Assembly (NCBI GenBank): GCA_964651045.1
Contig: CAZYVD010000054.1
Coordinates: 1 to 19,498, forward strand
From: CAZYVD01 sp964651045
GTDB taxonomy: Bacteria > Zhuqueibacterota > QNDG01 > DSAB01
Length of the DNA: 19,498 nt
Reading direction: 5' to 3'
Under the pieces are notes generated by a model. It was not told the DNA's origin. It did not search any database and saw only the letters and a list, made by a program, of their open reading frames with translations. Shown one piece after another: positions 1-8,028 of the stretch. A program made the translations under genes and the position numbers. Numbering within the stretch: the stretch's first letter is position 1; each line of letters opens with the position of its first letter.

Positions 1-2
1 CG

Positions 3-872
3 GATATAGTAATTTTTAAATACTGGATGCCATTTTTTGCATTTTGTTATGCGGCCGTCTCTCTGATCATAAAATTGTACTCCAGGACTCGTGTTGTCTA
101 TATTTGTGACAATATCACTCCCCACGAGAGGATTGCAGGCACATCAATATTAACCCGTATTGCACTTGGATTTGTAGACTCATATATTGTTCAATCGAGA
201 AGTGTACTGAACGATCTTTTACACTATAAACCCAATGCATCATTTTTTCATACTCCACATCCACTCTATACAATATTCCCATCTGGTATGGGGAAAAAAG
301 AGGCGAGGGAAAAACTCGGCATAAAAGAAGGTAGAGTGATTCTCTATTTCGGGTACATACGTCGATACAAGGGATTGAGATACTTGATAGAGGCTATGCC
401 AGGAGTTTTGGAGAGACTCTCTGTTCGTCTTTTGATATGCGGAGAGTTTTATGACCAGAGAGAGGAGATTCTTGATAGTATAGACAGGCTTGGTCTGAAC
501 TCGTGTGTAACAATTTATGATAAATTCATACCAAACGAGATGGTTGGAGTCTATTTCAGTGCAGCAGATCTTGTTGTGCTTCCATACATATCTGCAACTC
601 AGAGCGGTATAGTACAGATAGCATACAATTACAACAGACCCGTAGTTGTTACAAATGTAGGAGGACTGCCCGAAGTAGTAAAGAATAATCAGACAGGGTT
701 TGTCGTTCCGCCTAAATGTCCAGAGGCAATTGCAGAGGCCATTATCGATTATTATAAAAAAAATCTTGAAAAGAGGTTTTCAAAGAACATAATTTCTGAG
801 AAGAAGAAATATTCATGGGATAAAATGGTTGAGGCAATAGAAACACTTGGAGTAAGATATAATGAAAGTTAA
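3..872 (+). CDS. Glycosyltransferase family 4 (GT-B fold), 5'-truncated by the window edge
   Basis: Transfers a sugar from a nucleotide-sugar donor to a growing glycan at the cytoplasmic face of the inner membrane; donor and acceptor cannot be read. The frame is open from base 3 to the stop at 870-872 with no stop before the first ATG (27), and the codons ahead of it (DIVIFKYW) read straight into the protein, so ATG 27 is internal and about 80-100 N-terminal residues are missing. Counting from ATG 27, the C-terminal Rossmann domain begins near residue 103 (VILYFGYIRRYKG), and the donor-site region is SATQSGIVQIAY (189-200) followed by PVVVTNVGGLPEVV (205-218), typical of GT4. It overlaps the next gene by 11 bases, implying translational coupling. 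Family assignment is firm; specificity is unknown. Confidence 0.88.
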   Translation, partial: DIVIFKYWMPFFAFCYAAVSLIIKLYSRTRVVYICDNITPHERIAGTSILTRIALGFVDSYIVQSRSVLNDLLHYKPNASFFHTPHPLYTIFPSGMGKKEAREKLGIKEGRVILYFGYIRRYKGLRYLIEAMPGVLERLSVRLLICGEFYDQREEILDSIDRLGLNSCVTIYDKFIPNEMVGVYFSAADLVVLPYISATQSGIVQIAYNYNRPVVVTNVGGLPEVVKNNQTGFVVPPKCPEAIAEAIIDYYKKNLEKRFSKNIISEKKKYSWDKMVEAIETLGVRYNES

Positions 873-1929
873 TAACAGCTGTATTCATTTTAGGGGCGAT
901 GTTCCATGTATTCCACACAAAAGAGATGGTGTTCACTGCAATGGTTGTTTAGATTTTAAGCCTGTAGAAAAGAGAATATTAATAATAAAACTCGGTGCAA
1001 TTGGGGATGTGATTCGCACAACACCAATTTTAATTAAATTGAGAAAGGAGCTGAAGAATGCAGAGATTACATGGCTGACATACACTCCTGAGGTGCTTTC
1101 GAGTGAATGGATCGATAATATAATAGATGTCACTATAGAAAATATCGAGTGGGTTAAGAACAACCGTTTCGATTGGCTTATAAATCTGGATAAGGACAGA
1201 CTTGCAATATCTCTTGCCAAGAGCATAAATGCAGTGAAAAAATCGGGTTTTACAATGGATGAGTTTGGCAGGTGTGCCCCTTTTGGTACTTCTGCAGAGG
1301 AGCATAAGTGGAGTACAGGAATCTGGGACGATGAAAATAAGAGTAACACAAAAAATTATATGGATGAGATATTCGAGATTTGCGGCTATAGATTCGAAGG
1401 AGAGGAGTACATTTTAAGAGATGATCTCTATGGTTCTGTTGATTGGCCCATTGACCATAAAAAAAAGGTTGTAGGTCTGAATACGGGCTGCGGTGGGCGT
1501 TGGGTATCGAGGTTGTGGCCTGAAGAGTACTGGATAGAACTGGCAAAAATGTTAAAGGATGAGGGGATTGAGGTAATACTACTCGGTGGAGAGCAGGAGG
1601 ATGGTAAGAATAAAGAGATCTCAAAGAAAAGCGGTGCAAAATATTTTGGTCATTTTGACCTGAAAAAATTTATAAATCTTGTCAATAATGTAGATTTAAT
1701 GGTAACTGCCGTGACAATGGCAATGCACGTGGCAATAGGTCTTAAGAAAAAGCTCGTTTTGTTCAACAACATATTTAACAGAAACGAATTTTATCTTTAT
1801 AGTCGCGGTGTGATTCTTGAACCGGAGATGGAGTGTGGTTGTTTTTACTCTCCTCAATGTCCAAACCAGTGCATGAGGTCGCTTGATCCGGATAGAGTGT
1901 TTAAACATGTATTAAAACTTTTAAAATAA
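862..1929 (+). CDS. Glycosyltransferase family 9 (heptosyltransferase-like) with Cys-rich ends
   Basis: GT9 enzymes such as WaaC/WaaF add heptose or related sugars to LPS core or other surface glycans at the inner membrane. The fold is shown by RILIIKLGAIGDVIRTTP (residues 38-55, N-terminal Rossmann strand and acceptor loop), GLNTGCGGRWVSRLWPEEYW near 205-225 and the VTAVTMAMHVAIGLKKKLVLF donor region near 285-305. At 355 aa it has normal length. Ahead of the first Rossmann strand is a short segment with Cys 7, 16, 26 and 29 plus His 19 and 25; near the C-terminus are Cys 325, 327, 333 and 337. A GGAG at 849-852, nine bases upstream, supports ATG 862. The acceptor need not be lipid A core; neighbours suggest an O-antigen-like glycan. 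Confidence 0.88.
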   Translation: MKVNNSCIHFRGDVPCIPHKRDGVHCNGCLDFKPVEKRILIIKLGAIGDVIRTTPILIKLRKELKNAEITWLTYTPEVLSSEWIDNIIDVTIENIEWVKNNRFDWLINLDKDRLAISLAKSINAVKKSGFTMDEFGRCAPFGTSAEEHKWSTGIWDDENKSNTKNYMDEIFEICGYRFEGEEYILRDDLYGSVDWPIDHKKKVVGLNTGCGGRWVSRLWPEEYWIELAKMLKDEGIEVILLGGEQEDGKNKEISKKSGAKYFGHFDLKKFINLVNNVDLMVTAVTMAMHVAIGLKKKLVLFNNIFNRNEFYLYSRGVILEPEMECGCFYSPQCPNQCMRSLDPDRVFKHVLKLLK

Positions 1930-1959
1930 AAGATAAAATAGAAACGGATATAAGAAAAT

Positions 1960-2760
1960 TTGAAATACGAAGCTGTAAAGAAAACACTGATAAAGTTTGT
2001 TCGAAAGTCTATTTTATTTAGGAAGATGTTTTATTTATTTTTAGACCTGATCTTATTAAGATCATGGTATGTAAAAAAAGAGATTAAGAAACTTCATTAC
2101 AATAAAAATGATAGACTGAAAATATTGGATGCTGGTTTTGGGTTTGGACAATATAGTTATTATTGTAGTAGATTATTTCCCAATGCAGAGATATTGGGTA
2201 TTGATATAAATGAATCTCTCGTACTTGACTGCAGTGATTTTGCGACAAGAATTGGTCAGAATCGTATGTCCTTTAAGAAACAAGAGTTAACATCAATCCG
2301 CTATAAAGAAAAATTTGATCTGATATTATTGATTGATGTAATTGAGCATATAAAAGAAGATATAAGAGTCTTAAATGTTCTTTTTATTGCTTTAAATAAG
2401 GGTGGTAAATTAATTATTTCTACTCCATCGGTTTATAGAAAATACAAACAAGATGAAGAGTTTGTTGACGAGCATTACCATACTGGTTACTCAGAAGGGG
2501 AGATAGTTGAAAAATTATTAAAAAGTGGATTTTGTAATATTGAATTAAAATATAGTTATGGTTTATGCGGCGATCTTTCATGGCGGATTGGTATAAGAAA
2601 TTGTATGAAGATTCTTGGGAGGAGATTTCCTGTAAAACTACTTGCTCCTGTTTATTTCGCTGTTGTTTTTCCAGTTGTCTATATTCTTATGATTTTGGAT
2701 TTTATTCTGCCAAACAGGAGGGGAACTGGATTTGTGATTACAGCTTCAAAGTCAGATTAA
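1960..2760 (+). CDS. SAM-dependent class I methyltransferase, AT-rich
   Basis: Predicted to methylate a sugar or a lipid/polyprenyl-linked intermediate of the surrounding glycan pathway; the substrate is not readable. Motif I is ILDAGFGFG (residues 55-63), the acidic end of beta-2 is GIDIN near 85, and the post-motif is DLILLIDVIEHIKED near 120-134, followed by GGKLIISTPS. A hydrophobic C-terminal stretch (about 225-250) may associate with the membrane. The start is TTG: TAA at 1951-1953 blocks extension upstream. The alternative ATG at 2026 would remove the RKSILFRKMFYLFLDLILL segment, which I believe is conserved in this family, and its AGGAAG sits too close to act as a ribosome site. G+C in sampled lines is near 30%, against about 40% in neighbours, suggesting separate acquisition. 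Confidence 0.82.
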   Translation: MKYEAVKKTLIKFVRKSILFRKMFYLFLDLILLRSWYVKKEIKKLHYNKNDRLKILDAGFGFGQYSYYCSRLFPNAEILGIDINESLVLDCSDFATRIGQNRMSFKKQELTSIRYKEKFDLILLIDVIEHIKEDIRVLNVLFIALNKGGKLIISTPSVYRKYKQDEEFVDEHYHTGYSEGEIVEKLLKSGFCNIELKYSYGLCGDLSWRIGIRNCMKILGRRFPVKLLAPVYFAVVFPVVYILMILDFILPNRRGTGFVITASKSD

Positions 2761-2763
2761 CAG

Positions 2764-4098
2764 ATGAATAAAGTATTGATAATATCATACTACTTTCCAC
2801 CAGCAGGTGGATCTGCTGTACAGCGGATTTTGAAATTTGTAAAATATCTCCCTGAATTTGGATGGCATCCTGTTGTGTTGACTGCAAGAGGAAAGGATTA
2901 TCTCCTCAGGGATGACTCCTTGATGGATGAGATTGATCCTTCAATACCGGTGTACAGAGTTCCTGCAATAGATCTGTATGATTTATATTTAAGATGTACC
3001 CAAAAAGGGGAGAAAGGTGCCCCCGATCTTTCTGCTATCGCTGCTGGAGAGAAGCAGATAGAAGGTGCATTGCATCGGCTGGCACTCCTTGTTCGGGCCT
3101 GCCTTTTTATTCCAGATGCAAGAATCGGATGGCTTCCTCATGCAGTAATTCGAGCCAGAAGTATCATTAAAAAGGAGAAGATAAAAATCATATTTGCCTC
3201 CTCGCCTCCATTCACAACAGCACTGATAGGAGCACTGGTGAGCAGTTTAATGAAACTGCCCTGGGTAAGTGATTATAGAGATCCATGGACTCAGGCCTAT
3301 TTTTATTTTCCAAGGCCAAAAATCTCGCGTATCTTTGAAGAGTTTCTTGAGAAATTGTCACTAAGGTCGGCATCCTTTGTGATCTCGATTAACAATAGAA
3401 TACTTGATGGGCTTCACCTAAAATATGGACTGCCAGTGAAGGAAAGGGAGGCGGTTATTCCGAATGGATATGATCCTGAAGATTTTAAAAATATAGACCC
3501 TGTAAAGGACAAACATTTCACGATCACATATACGGGTACTTTGAATTCCAGGATGCACCCTGCAAGTTTTCTTGAAGCGGTTGCACGGCTGTGTGAATCA
3601 GAACCTGATTTTAAAAGGAAAGTTCGGATAAACTTTATAGGCCGCATTGGTGAGGACATATTGCCTCAGTTCGATGATCACAGGTTGAGAGGAAATGTAA
3701 GATTAATAGACCATCTCTCACATCGCCAGTGCCTTCGCTACACTCTCGGGGCCGATCTTCTGCTGCTTCTGATACCAGAATACGAAGGCAATGAGTTGAT
3801 AGTTACAGGTAAACTCTTTGAATATCTGCGCTCAGGGAATCCAATAATCTGTATGTCTACAAGTGGAGATGCGGCAGATATAATAAAAAAGACAGGAGCA
3901 GGATTTACTGTTGATGGGAAAGACATCTCACAGATTAAAAGGGTCATATACGATTGCTTTCAACGCTGGCGTGAAGGTAGGAATGTGTGCGCTAGAAATG
4001 TTAAATGGAATGTTATATCTCAATACGACAGGGTGAATATTACACAACAGCTTGCTAACTTATTTACTAAAATAGCAGAGAAGACAGGATCTGGTTAG
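2764..4098 (+). CDS. Glycosyltransferase family 4-like protein, full length
   Basis: A GT-B glycosyltransferase of 444 aa, expected to add one sugar of the repeat unit in the cytoplasm. The N-terminal acceptor domain opens with VLIISYYFPPAGGSAVQR (residues 4-21), including the glycine-rich loop of GT4 enzymes. FASSPPFTT (144-152) and WVSDYRDPW (167-175) are typical of WcaI/WcaC-like members. PNGYDPEDF (233-241) marks the interdomain junction, FTITYTGTL begins the donor domain, and VTGKLFEYLRSGNPI (347-361) is the donor-binding helix. It starts 3 bases after the methyltransferase stop and ends 2 bases before the epimerase start, so it is part of one operon. No clear Shine-Dalgarno is seen, which fits translational coupling. 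Donor and linkage cannot be told from sequence. Confidence 0.87.
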   Translation: MNKVLIISYYFPPAGGSAVQRILKFVKYLPEFGWHPVVLTARGKDYLLRDDSLMDEIDPSIPVYRVPAIDLYDLYLRCTQKGEKGAPDLSAIAAGEKQIEGALHRLALLVRACLFIPDARIGWLPHAVIRARSIIKKEKIKIIFASSPPFTTALIGALVSSLMKLPWVSDYRDPWTQAYFYFPRPKISRIFEEFLEKLSLRSASFVISINNRILDGLHLKYGLPVKEREAVIPNGYDPEDFKNIDPVKDKHFTITYTGTLNSRMHPASFLEAVARLCESEPDFKRKVRINFIGRIGEDILPQFDDHRLRGNVRLIDHLSHRQCLRYTLGADLLLLLIPEYEGNELIVTGKLFEYLRSGNPIICMSTSGDAADIIKKTGAGFTVDGKDISQIKRVIYDCFQRWREGRNVCARNVKWNVISQYDRVNITQQLANLFTKIAEKTGSG

Positions 4099-4100
4099 AG

Positions 4101-5228
4101 ATGAAGATCTGCCACATAATCGGAACAAGGCCTCAATTTATAAAATATTTTGCCCTGTCAAATGTAATAAAGACCAGAGAACAGGGAAGGATTAGTGAGG
4201 TCCTGATTAACACGGGTCAGCATTATGACTACAACATGTCCGATCTCTTTTTCGAGGAGTTTGAAATAGCCACTCCGGATTATCATCTTGGTGTTGGGTC
4301 AAACCATCATGGCAGACAGACTGCTGATATAATTGTCAGAGTCGAGAAGGTCTTGCTCGATGAAAAGCCCGATGTTGTGTTGGTATATGGCGATACAAAC
4401 TCTACTCTTGGAGGTGCAATTGCTTCTGCAAAGCTAAACATAGCTGTGGCTCATATAGAGGCCGGATTAAGAAGTTTCAATAGATCGATGCCAGAGGAGA
4501 TAAATAGGGTAGTTACAGATCATGTATCAAAGATTTTGTTTTGTCCTGGCAGAGCCTCGGTGGAAAATCTCTTAAAAGAGGGATTTAAGGCTGTTTTTGA
4601 TGAAGGCAGACTAATATCGGTTGAGGATCTTACTCGTTCATTAAAAGATTTGGACACCGGTGGTGATAGTCCGATTGTCATCAATACTGGTGATGTAATG
4701 TATGATCTCTTTATGCATTTCAGAGAAAGAAAATCGGATATAGTGGAGAGTCTCTGTCTGAAAGAGAAAGAGTATGCGGTTCTCACTATTCACAGGGCAG
4801 AAAATATCCATTCGTCTCAGAGGATGAATAGGATTGTCGATTTCGTAAATAGAATGAGCGAGAGGTTTGAAATCATTTTTCCAATTCACCCACGGGCCAG
4901 AGAAATTTTCATTGGAAAGAATAGAAGGTTGTCAAAGAGAATCAGAATAGTGGAACCATTGAGCTATTTCGATTTTCAAACACTGTTGAGCAGGGCAGTT
5001 ATGGTTCTTACAGATTCAGGGGGAGTACAGAAGGAGGCCTTCTGGCTCAGGGTTCCCTGTGTCACAATCAGGGAAGAGACAGAATGGATCGAGACAGTAG
5101 AGAGCGGTTGGAATGTGCTTTATCGAGATTATAGTGGAGAGCATAAACCAGAGGATACGGATTTTTCTGTATATGGTGATGGTTCTGCTGCAGAGAGGAT
5201 AGCAGCGGTTTTAGAGTTTTTATTTTAA
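4101..5228 (+). CDS. wecB: UDP-N-acetylglucosamine 2-epimerase, non-hydrolysing
   Basis: Interconverts UDP-GlcNAc and UDP-ManNAc in the cytoplasm, supplying ManNAc or ManNAc-derived residues for surface glycans. The family pattern is complete: IGTRPQFIK (7-15), NTGQHYD (37-43), VYGDTNST (95-102, catalytic Asp 98), HIEAGLRS (118-125, Glu 120), MPEEINR (130-136), TIHRAEN (229-235, His 231), TDSGGVQKEA (304-313) and REETEW (324-329). At 375 aa it is within the normal range, but residues about 162-190 look like an insertion between the NLLKEG helix and GDVMYD compared with the short loop in Escherichia coli WecB. No UDP-ManNAc dehydrogenase (WecC) is in view, so ManNAc may be used directly or oxidised by an enzyme encoded elsewhere. 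The start lies 2 bases after the preceding stop. Confidence 0.93.
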   Translation: MKICHIIGTRPQFIKYFALSNVIKTREQGRISEVLINTGQHYDYNMSDLFFEEFEIATPDYHLGVGSNHHGRQTADIIVRVEKVLLDEKPDVVLVYGDTNSTLGGAIASAKLNIAVAHIEAGLRSFNRSMPEEINRVVTDHVSKILFCPGRASVENLLKEGFKAVFDEGRLISVEDLTRSLKDLDTGGDSPIVINTGDVMYDLFMHFRERKSDIVESLCLKEKEYAVLTIHRAENIHSSQRMNRIVDFVNRMSERFEIIFPIHPRAREIFIGKNRRLSKRIRIVEPLSYFDFQTLLSRAVMVLTDSGGVQKEAFWLRVPCVTIREETEWIETVESGWNVLYRDYSGEHKPEDTDFSVYGDGSAAERIAAVLEFLF

Positions 5229-5238
5229 AGACTAAAGA

Positions 5239-6195
5239 ATGGAGCACACAATAAAATCGATCATAAAAAAATCGATAATGAGTTGTCATAAAGTCGGTTC
5301 ACTTTTAGATCGTTCAATTTTAGATAGAGACATTGAGTGCAGATGGCCACCTGTATTTATAATAGGTGCTCCTCGTTCTGGAACCACACTGCTCTACCAG
5401 ATACTCTTTAATTCTTATAGATTTTCGTGTTTTCCCAACATTGCAAATCTGTTCTATATGTGCCCTGTGACCGCTACTCATGTAGGATTGAAAATGTTCA
5501 AGAATCACAACACCAATTTTGTAAGCAGATTTGGATTCGAAAAAGGAATTATGGCTCCAAGCGAGGGGGGCAATATATGGAACAGATGGTTTCCTTATGA
5601 GAAAAGGGAAGGGTTTAACTACACTGCAGAGGGATACCTCTCAAGAGATGCAGTAGAGGCTATCTACAGGACTGTGGCCAATCAGGAGAGGCTCTATGGG
5701 GGTCCGTTTCTTGCAAAGAATGTTAAAATGTCGGTTAGAATTGGAGCCCTCTCAGATGTGTTTCCTGATTCGGTATTCATACAGACAAAGCGCAATTCAT
5801 TTGATGTAGCTCTTTCCATCCTCACGATTAGAAGGAGGATGAATCTTCAGTGGTGGTCAGTGATGCCCAGAGAGATAGAGAGTCTGTGGAATCTATCCGA
5901 TGTTGAACAGGTTTGTTATCAGGTCTACCATATTGAGGAGACGATCAGGAAGGATATTGCATCCTATTTTTCTGGCAGGCTGTACTTGGTGGAGTATGAA
6001 AGGCTTTGTGAAAGGCCGTTGGAAGTTTTGGATGAATTGATCAGATTTCTCTCAAATTATATCGGAACAATACAAAGGAAAGATTTTTATATTCCATCAC
6101 ATTTTAAAAAGTCGAAACCAGATACAGAAGGTCTTATTAGCAGTAATGAACAAAAGGTCATGAAATCGATATTAAAAAGACTGTATGGGAAGTGA
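5239..6195 (+). CDS. PAPS-dependent sulfotransferase family protein
   Basis: Predicted to transfer sulfate from 3'-phosphoadenosine-5'-phosphosulfate to a hydroxyl or amino group, here most likely of the glycan made by the neighbouring genes. The 5'-phosphosulfate-binding loop VFIIGAPRSGTTLLYQIL lies at residues 39-56. The 3'-phosphate-binding region is TKRNSFDVALSIL (183-195), with Arg 185 and Ser 193 in the usual spacing. The last third has LVEYERLCERP (250-260), the usual late sulfotransferase segment before the C-terminal helices. Length (318 aa) is ordinary for bacterial Sulfotransfer_3-type proteins. It sits 10 bases after wecB. No PAPS-synthesis genes (cysD/N/C) are in the window. Family is confident; the substrate is inferred only from context. 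Confidence 0.87.
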   Translation: MEHTIKSIIKKSIMSCHKVGSLLDRSILDRDIECRWPPVFIIGAPRSGTTLLYQILFNSYRFSCFPNIANLFYMCPVTATHVGLKMFKNHNTNFVSRFGFEKGIMAPSEGGNIWNRWFPYEKREGFNYTAEGYLSRDAVEAIYRTVANQERLYGGPFLAKNVKMSVRIGALSDVFPDSVFIQTKRNSFDVALSILTIRRRMNLQWWSVMPREIESLWNLSDVEQVCYQVYHIEETIRKDIASYFSGRLYLVEYERLCERPLEVLDELIRFLSNYIGTIQRKDFYIPSHFKKSKPDTEGLISSNEQKVMKSILKRLYGK

Positions 6196-6223
6196 ATGGA
6201 AAAAGATAGATTAGCGGGGCAGT

Positions 6224-7174
6224 ATGAGCAGTTCAGAAAATAAAGATAAGTATCGTGCATTTTGCAGAACAGAAGCGACAATTCCAATCTTTTCGAGAGA
6301 CTGGTGGCTCGATGCGGTTGCCGGGAGTGAATGGTGGGATGTAGCAGTCGTTGAGAGAGATTCGGAAATCGTTGCATCTTTTCCATACGTATTTAAAAGA
6401 ATTCCTTTAGTTAGGATAATAGGAATGCCGAGGTTGACTCAGACCATGGGAATCTGGATGAGCTACCCTGAATGGCAGAAGGTTGCAACGCGGCTTGGTT
6501 ATGAGAAGAGGATCGTAACAGAATTGATCGACAACCTTCCACGCTTTGATATTTTTAAGCAGAGATTCCACTATTCATTTACCAACTGGCTGCCATTCTT
6601 CTGGAGAGGGTTCAGGCAGACAACAAGATATACATATATACTTGAGGATATAAGTGATCTTGACAGAGTATATTCAGAATTCAGAGAGAATATAAGGAGA
6701 GAGATAAAGAAGGCAGAGAGATTGGTTGAGGTCTCTTGTGATGAGGATGTAGAGCTGATTTACAACCTCCAGGAGCTGACATTCAAGAGGCAGAACAAGA
6801 GAGTTCCTTTTTCCTTAGAGTTGTTGAGAAGAGTCGACAGTGTGTGTAAAGAGAGGAACTGCAGAAAAATGTTTTTTGCTAAGGATCACAGAGGACGGGT
6901 TCATGCTGCTCTCTATTTTGTCTGGGATGAGGAGAGTGGATACTATTTGCTTGGAGGGGCCGATCCTGATCTGAGAACAAGTGGTGCTACATCTTTTCTG
7001 ATGTGGGAGGCTATAAAATTTGCATCGAGTGTTACCAGGAGATTTGATTTTGAGGGTTCGATGATAGAGTCGGTGGAGCGTTTTTTCCGAGGATTTGGAG
7101 CCATTCAAAAACCATATTTTTATATTTATAAAAGAAACAATATATTTAAATTTTTTCCGTACACAGATGTTTAA
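6224..7174 (+). CDS. FemAB/GNAT-like acyltransferase (Acetyltransf_6 type)
   Basis: A tandem-GNAT-fold protein of the FemAB/BioF2-like group that would transfer an acyl or aminoacyl group to an amino sugar or peptide. The N-terminal half has SRDWWLDAV (24-32) and FPYVFKR (53-59). The C-terminal half has FRENIRREIKKAER (153-166), ELTFKRQNK (184-192), YYLLGGADPDLRTSGATSFLMW (240-261) and FDFEGSMIESVERFFRGFG (274-292), the last being the strongest family signature. The acetyl-CoA or aminoacyl-tRNA donor is not decided. The start at 6224 has a G-rich ggggca just upstream. A 15-codon out-of-frame ORF opens at 6196 directly after the sulfotransferase stop and overlaps this start; I regard it as chance. 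Context suggests N-acylation of a glycan amino sugar. Confidence 0.8.
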   Translation: MSSSENKDKYRAFCRTEATIPIFSRDWWLDAVAGSEWWDVAVVERDSEIVASFPYVFKRIPLVRIIGMPRLTQTMGIWMSYPEWQKVATRLGYEKRIVTELIDNLPRFDIFKQRFHYSFTNWLPFFWRGFRQTTRYTYILEDISDLDRVYSEFRENIRREIKKAERLVEVSCDEDVELIYNLQELTFKRQNKRVPFSLELLRRVDSVCKERNCRKMFFAKDHRGRVHAALYFVWDEESGYYLLGGADPDLRTSGATSFLMWEAIKFASSVTRRFDFEGSMIESVERFFRGFGAIQKPYFYIYKRNNIFKFFPYTDV

Positions 7175-8012
7175 GAATCAATTTAAAAACGCAGGTGAAT
7201 TCGACTTTTTGGTCTGCCCTATATGTAGATCGAGTCTTGTTTCTCATAGTAGGCTCTTTAAGTGTTCAGAATGTGGAAGAGAATATCCGGTGGTAGATAA
7301 CATCCCCGATTTTTATCCAGAGAATAATATTTTCTCACCTCAGGCTCTCGATTTGGAAAATCTATATGAAGAGTTTGGAAAACATATGAGCCGTAAGAAT
7401 GACTTTTCAAACAGGCTGCGTAAAAAGTTGATTCTCGATTCAGTAGAGGGGAAAAGGATTCTTGAGGTCGGCTGTGCCGAGGGATGGATGACCGAGGATA
7501 TTGTGAGAATTGCAGGAGAGGTGATAAGCTGTGATATTTCTATAAATTATCTCAGGAGGGCAAGGGATGCAAAGATCGATGCAAAATTTATCCGTGCAGA
7601 TTCCCACTTTCTGCCATTCAAAGATGGCTATTTTGATTGTGTTGTAATGGCAGAGGTTCTTGAGCATCTCTACTCTCCATTCAGAGCGTTAGAGGAGATT
7701 TATCGTGTTCTGGCAAATGATGGAGTACTTCTCCTCTCTGTACCGAACCTGTTTACTCCCTCTAATATTCTCTGCCATCTGCTGTATAAGAGGAGAAATT
7801 CTGACGACCTACATTTAAATTTTTATGACACATTCTCAATTGTCAGGTTGGCACAGATGGCAGGCTTTGCTGTGGAGATGGTGAAAAGCTCCTTTATCTA
7901 TTTTCCACCATTCAAGTGGCTCTTTATGTCTTCGCTGGTCCAAAACATTCTATCTTTTGTATTACCAAATTTTGGAGACAAAATCATAATCAAGGCAAGA
8001 AGAAAAGGATAA
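7167..8012 (+). CDS. SAM methyltransferase with N-terminal zinc ribbon (Trm112-like)
   Basis: A class I methyltransferase preceded by a small zinc-ribbon domain, an arrangement common in glycan clusters. The zinc ribbon uses C17PIC20 and C33SEC36, followed by EYPVVDNIPDF (39-49), as in Trm112/UPF0434-like domains. Motif I is LEVGCAEG (99-106); FDCVVMAEVLEHLYSP (156-171) and VLLLSVPN (187-194) are the post-motif and beta-5 strands. I chose ATG 7167, giving 281 aa and an 8-base overlap with the acyltransferase. The longer reading from TTG 7095 would overlap that gene by 80 bases and add a hydrophobic segment with no family counterpart. The substrate is probably a sugar or sugar nucleotide; this is inference from neighbours. 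Confidence 0.85.
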   Translation: MFKNQFKNAGEFDFLVCPICRSSLVSHSRLFKCSECGREYPVVDNIPDFYPENNIFSPQALDLENLYEEFGKHMSRKNDFSNRLRKKLILDSVEGKRILEVGCAEGWMTEDIVRIAGEVISCDISINYLRRARDAKIDAKFIRADSHFLPFKDGYFDCVVMAEVLEHLYSPFRALEEIYRVLANDGVLLLSVPNLFTPSNILCHLLYKRRNSDDLHLNFYDTFSIVRLAQMAGFAVEMVKSSFIYFPPFKWLFMSSLVQNILSFVLPNFGDKIIIKARRKG

Positions 8013-8028
8013 TGGAAAACGATCTCTC

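Noticed and set aside
933..1349. 138-codon - strand ORF opposite the GT9 gene.
   Set aside because: Low-complexity Ser/Leu-rich translation expected from the complement of the GT9 coding sequence.
6196..6243. 15-codon ORF between the sulfotransferase and the acyltransferase.
   Set aside because: It overlaps the real start out of frame, has no family resemblance and is short enough to arise by chance.
7095..7166. Extended N-terminus of the zinc-ribbon methyltransferase from TTG 7095.
   Set aside because: It would overlap the acyltransferase gene by 80 bases and adds a hydrophobic stretch absent from the domain family; ATG 7167 gives an ordinary short overlap.
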